The position numbers and the translations under genes were made by a program. Positions 61,413 through 64,000 of a stretch of DNA of 64,000 bases are shown here, piece by piece. Source of the DNA: Spongiibacter pelagi (GTDB lineage: Bacteria > Pseudomonadota > Gammaproteobacteria > Pseudomonadales > Spongiibacteraceae); assembly GCF_014705705.1 (NCBI RefSeq), contig NZ_JACXLD010000001.1, positions 682,001-746,000 of the forward strand. The letters are read 5' to 3'. The notes beneath the pieces were generated by a model that ran no database searches, was not told the origin of the DNA, and saw nothing but the letters and a program-made list of their open reading frames with translations. Position 1 is the stretch's first letter, and the number at the start of each line of letters is the position of its first letter.

Positions 61413-62000
61413 ATGAATCGTGAAAACTACGCAACTGAAACCACAGTTAAAAGAACACGCCGCCGCTGGATGGGCTTATTAAGTCTGGGGCTGTTGGCAC
61501 CATTGGCGATGACCGTTTCAAAGCCTGCTGAAGCCGGTGAAGTTGAAGCCGCTGCGGCGGTATTACTGGGCGCAGCGATTATTGTTGCCGCTCAAGATGA
61601 TCATCGCGATCGTCGTGTTACCCATGTGCATACCGATAATCACCATCGCTGGTCGCATCGAAATGGTCGCCGCTTTTGCGATACTCACAGCAGCTTCCAT
61701 ATTGAAGTGAACCGGCCGGCCTACTCGCACAGTCACGGCTATACTTATTACAGTTATGGCGCGGGCAGAGATTATCGAGATAGACACTCCTACCACGACA
61801 GACACTCATACAACGACCGGCACTCGAACCATGGTAAGCATGGCTACTCAGATAGACATGCTTATGGGGATAAACACAAGCATCACGGTGATAAAGGGGG
61901 TCGTGCCGGCAGCCATCACGCGAGTAATGGCAAGGGCTGGAAAAACGACCGCCATCATCACGCTGAAGCGAAGTGGAATACCCGCGTTAAAGCGTATTGA
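61413..62000 (+). CDS. Exported His-rich protein with DRHSY-type repeats
   Basis: 195-residue protein with a basic, hydrophobic signal peptide (about 14-41, ending AEA or KPAEAGE). Behind it is a hydrophobic Ala-rich patch (VEAAAAVLLGAAIIVAA) and then a very His/Asp/Arg-rich tail. Residues about 120-160 carry imperfect repeats of D-R-H-S-Y/N (DRHSYHDRHSYNDRHS...DRHAYGDKHKHH). Such runs can bind Ni, Zn, Cu or Co; this is inference. The ATG at 61413 with GGAGGAG 6 bases upstream is preferred to 61407. It converges with the SlyD-like FKBP gene. Family not recognised. Confidence 0.8.
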   Translation: MNRENYATETTVKRTRRRWMGLLSLGLLAPLAMTVSKPAEAGEVEAAAAVLLGAAIIVAAQDDHRDRRVTHVHTDNHHRWSHRNGRRFCDTHSSFHIEVNRPAYSHSHGYTYYSYGAGRDYRDRHSYHDRHSYNDRHSNHGKHGYSDRHAYGDKHKHHGDKGGRAGSHHASNGKGWKNDRHHHAEAKWNTRVKAY

Positions 62001-62014
62001 TGCAAGTCTGACCT

Positions 62015-62038
62015 GGCGGCCTAGTGTTGATGGCCGCC
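62015..62038. terminator. Hairpin between the His-rich and FKBP genes
   Basis: GGCGGCC / GGCCGCC 7-bp stem with a 10-base loop between convergent stops (62000 and 62021). Only TT follows on the plus strand, so it is a weak terminator. Confidence 0.45.
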
Positions 62039-62503
62039 TTCGCCGTGGGCGTGGCCGTGGCTGATTTCGTCGGCTGTTGCCTCACGGACATTGTCAATTT
62101 TGATTTTGAAAGTCAGTGTTTTTCCCGCCAGTGGGTGGTTGCTGTCCACATCCACTGAAAATTTCCCTACTTTTATTACCGTGGCGGTGCGTGTGCCTTG
62201 ATCGGTATTAAAGCGCACAATTTGGCCTGCCTTGATTTTGCCTTCGTGCTTTAAATATTTGGCCGGAATCCGCTGCTGCTGGTTCTCTTTGCGCAGGCCG
62301 TAGGCCTCGGCGGGCGGCAGGGTCACTTCAAACTCATCGCCTGCGGTTTTACCCAGCATGGCTTTTTCCAAACCGGGAATAATATTGTTGGCGCCGTGCA
62401 GGTAGAGTGTGGCGGTCTCGCCAAAATTGGATTCCAGCTCGGTGCCGTGTTCGTCTTGCAGCGAGTAAAAAAAACTGGTGACACTATTTTTGGCAATTTC
62501 CAT
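62021..62503 (-). CDS. slyD: SlyD-like FKBP-type peptidyl-prolyl isomerase
   Basis: 160-residue FKBP with SlyD layout: FKBP strands at the ends (FFYSLQDEHGTELESN, then IPGLEKAMLGKTAGDEFEVTLPPAEAYG) and an inserted flap domain in the middle, about 70-120. The C-terminus SHGHAHGEGGHQH is a short His-rich tail like the nickel-binding tail of SlyD. The ATG at 62503 follows GGAA; a GTG at 62518 is possible. Roles: proline isomerisation, chaperone, metal delivery. Confidence 0.93.
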   Translation of the reverse strand: MEIAKNSVTSFFYSLQDEHGTELESNFGETATLYLHGANNIIPGLEKAMLGKTAGDEFEVTLPPAEAYGLRKENQQQRIPAKYLKHEGKIKAGQIVRFNTDQGTRTATVIKVGKFSVDVDSNHPLAGKTLTFKIKIDNVREATADEISHGHAHGEGGHQH

Positions 62504-62622
62504 TGTTCGCAATTCCACTGAGCGCCGATATTGGCGTTAAAAAAGACCGGCTATGGTAATTCTGTAAGGGCTGGGATGGTAGTATCTACTCGCTTTTTTG
62601 AATTGATTTTGAGGTGATTGGA

Positions 62623-62808
62623 ATGGGCGACGTACTGCCCTTTGCTAAGCGTAAGCCGGCCGCTAACAAGCAGGCAGGTACCCTTTGTCGCGAGGGGCAT
62701 CATAAATGGAAAGTAGATAAAGCTAAGCAGTTTGATGTGAAGCAGGGGAAATTGGTAACGGTGTACCGTTGTGAGCGCTGTGGAAAGCTAAAAACGACAG
62801 CCCACTAA
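62623..62808 (+). CDS. Small zinc-ribbon-like protein
   Basis: 61-residue basic protein with C22, H26/H27 and a CERC pair at C50/C53 (LCREGHHKW, YRCERCGKLKTTAH), which could form a small zinc ribbon. GAGGTG precedes the ATG by 6 bases. Family not named with certainty; small proteins of this pattern are common in gammaproteobacteria. It stands alone between slyD and a minus-strand gene. Confidence 0.75.
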   Translation: MGDVLPFAKRKPAANKQAGTLCREGHHKWKVDKAKQFDVKQGKLVTVYRCERCGKLKTTAH

Positions 62809-62869
62809 GTGGATTAGGGGCTGCCTGTATCGAGACCTGGGTGGAATCTCTAAAAAGGGGTATTCTCGA

Positions 62870-63121
62870 TCAGAAGGCCGCGCTGTTTAGCTCGGCACTG
62901 ATATTGGCCAGCCAGTTTTGCGCTTCGTCCAGACCTTCAACGGCTTTTACCACGCTGGCAATACCGGTGAGGTGCTCCAGCAATAGTTTGCGCATTGAGA
63001 GATTGTGTTCTTGCGCCTGCTCCTGTAAAAACAGGAACGCCTGAGCGCTGATATCATCAATCTGCATCTGTTCGTTGTCTTCGCGGAAGTCCGCTAAGTT
63101 GATGATGTTTGAGTTAGCCAT
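62870..63121 (-). CDS. Small helical protein of unknown function
   Basis: 83-residue, acidic, mostly helical protein (ANSNIINLADFREDNEQMQIDD, then helices to the end). No motif recognised and no signal peptide. The ATG at 63121 has GAGGAG 8 bases upstream, which supports translation from here rather than from an earlier in-frame codon. It is divergent from parC, with 163 bases between starts. Confidence 0.75.
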   Translation of the reverse strand: MANSNIINLADFREDNEQMQIDDISAQAFLFLQEQAQEHNLSMRKLLLEHLTGIASVVKAVEGLDEAQNWLANISAELNSAAF

Positions 63122-63284
63122 CTTGCAACTCCTCTGTAATATGGTGAGAAGTATAGGAGTCGCCTTTGAGAATGACTCTTCGTAATTACCACTAGCTATC
63201 ATGCGTACAGTGCCTATGTAACGATATGGCTTAGTTTGGGTAGTTGCTGTCCTGAATTGTGTTTTAAGTAGATAACTATTTGAT

Positions 63285-64000
63285 ATGTCAGAAAATATTG
63301 TGATCGGCGACGATGGCGTCGAGCAAATTCCCCTAAAAACCTATACCGAGAAGGCGTATCTGGATTATTCCATGTACGTCATTCTTGACCGTGCCTTACC
63401 CAGCATTGCCGATGGCTTAAAGCCCGTGCAGCGCCGTATTGTTTACGCCATGAGTGAGCTGGGGCTTAAGGCCACGGCGAAATACAAGAAGTCGGCGCGT
63501 ACCGTAGGTGATGTTATTGGTAAGTTTCACCCCCACGGTGATAGTGCGGTATACGAAGCCATGGTGCTGATGTCGCAAGACTTCTCCTACCGCTATCCCT
63601 TGATTGATGGTCAGGGCAACTGGGGTTCGCCAGACGATCCTAAATCTTTCGCCGCGATGCGTTATACCGAATCGCGTCTGACCAAATATTCAGAAGTGCT
63701 GCTGAGTGAATTGGGGCAGGGCACCGTTGATTGGGTGCCAAATTTTGATGGCGCGATTGATGAACCCGCGACGTTGCCAGCGCGGGTGCCGAATATTCTC
63801 TTAAACGGTACCACCGGTATTGCGGTAGGTATGGCCACAGATATTCCGCCGCACAATCTGCGCGAGGTGGTGAGTGCCTGTATCCACCTGCTTGATGAGC
63901 CCAAGGCCAGCGTTGCTGATTTGTGTATGCACATCAAGGGGCCGGATTTTCCCACCGATGCCGAAATTATTACCCCTCAAGACGAACTGCATAAAATTTA
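63285..64000 (+). CDS. parC: DNA topoisomerase IV subunit A ParC, 5' part
   Basis: The first 238 residues of ParC, cut off by the window end. The catalytic tyrosine is Y127 in AAMRYTES. The quinolone-target loop [10 protein letters not shown] has S87 and E91, equivalent to E. coli S80 and E84, both the usual drug-sensitive residues. ATG at 63285 with [20 protein letters not shown]; the ribosome site is weak. ParC pairs with ParE to decatenate chromosomes. ParE is not in the window. Confidence 0.95.
   Translation, partial: MSENIVIGDDGVEQIPLKTYTEKAYLDYSMYVILDRALPSIADGLKPVQRRIVYAMSELGLKATAKYKKSARTVGDVIGKFHPHGDSAVYEAMVLMSQDFSYRYPLIDGQGNWGSPDDPKSFAAMRYTESRLTKYSEVLLSELGQGTVDWVPNFDGAIDEPATLPARVPNILLNGTTGIAVGMATDIPPHNLREVVSACIHLLDEPKASVADLCMHIKGPDFPTDAEIITPQDELHKI

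Noticed and set aside
1-64000. Search by eye for tRNA, rRNA, CRISPR arrays, IS ends and phage genes.
   Set aside because: None found. The repeats seen are short tandem arrays without spacers, and no integrase or transposase is encoded.

Overview
The window reads as a contiguous piece of chromosome from an aerobic, probably marine gammaproteobacterium. The clues are the biotin operon with a BioH-BioC fusion, the CobB/SlyD/RlmA/YeaG-YeaH-SpoVR/ParC gene set, two ~600-residue acyl-CoA dehydrogenases, a WS/DGAT-type acyltransferase and a PomAB-like stator pair. I infer a relative of the Cellvibrionales/Spongiibacteraceae; no rRNA is present to confirm this. I saw no tRNA, rRNA, IS element, prophage or CRISPR array. 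About 60 protein genes are packed tightly, many with 1-14 nt overlaps.

Layout. 1-4.6 kb: bioB-bioF-bioHC-bioD operon. 4.8-8.8 kb: two paralogous acyl-CoA dehydrogenases, ending at a strong terminator. 8.9-11.3 kb: small membrane protein, Sir2/CobB deacylase and PhzF-like enzyme, facing a YbhB-like protein. 11.4-13.2 kb: shikimate-kinase-like protein, PTPS/QueD-like enzyme and an SDR, a possible pterin module. 13.2-18.4 kb: a sigma-54-type promoter and the prkA-yeaH-spoVR stress operon. 18.4-25.2 kb: crotonase, PPK2, YhhQ transporter, SDR with a tetrapeptide repeat, pgi, omega-amidase and an alpha/beta hydrolase. 25.2-28.4 kb: lipoprotein cytochrome c5, Tat-type FAD lactone oxidase and Tat-type PLP racemase/aldolase-fold enzyme, a likely exported redox module. 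28.5-32.1 kb: acyltransferase, DinG-like helicase, YqcC. 32.1-38.3 kb: a FixJ-type regulator divergent from two sensor kinases and a YgjP-like metalloprotein.

38.3-42.8 kb: TetR regulator and a ChoD-like GMC oxidoreductase, separated by four matching 18-bp operator-like palindromes, then a TraF-like envelope protein and a PlsC-like acyltransferase. 42.8-44.8 kb: ECF sigma factor with zinc-finger anti-sigma, and a DMT exporter. 44.8-52.0 kb: a moxR-DUF58-DUF4381-batA-batBC-batD operon. 52.0-55.6 kb: RlmA, WS/DGAT-like acyltransferase, two small membrane proteins and a thioesterase. 56.0-58.8 kb: two tandem paralogous lipoproteins I do not recognise. 58.9-64.0 kb: PhnA-like protein, MotA/MotB, a His-rich exported protein, SlyD-like FKBP, two small proteins and the 5' part of parC, cut by the window end.

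Themes: acyl-CoA and lipid metabolism is spread through the window (dehydrogenases, crotonase, three acyltransferases, thioesterase, GMC oxidoreductase), interleaved with envelope-stress and signalling units. The most distinctive items are the tandem lipoproteins, the exported cytochrome/FAD/PLP module, the TetR operator array and the sigma-54 promoter with a palindromic upstream element before prkA.
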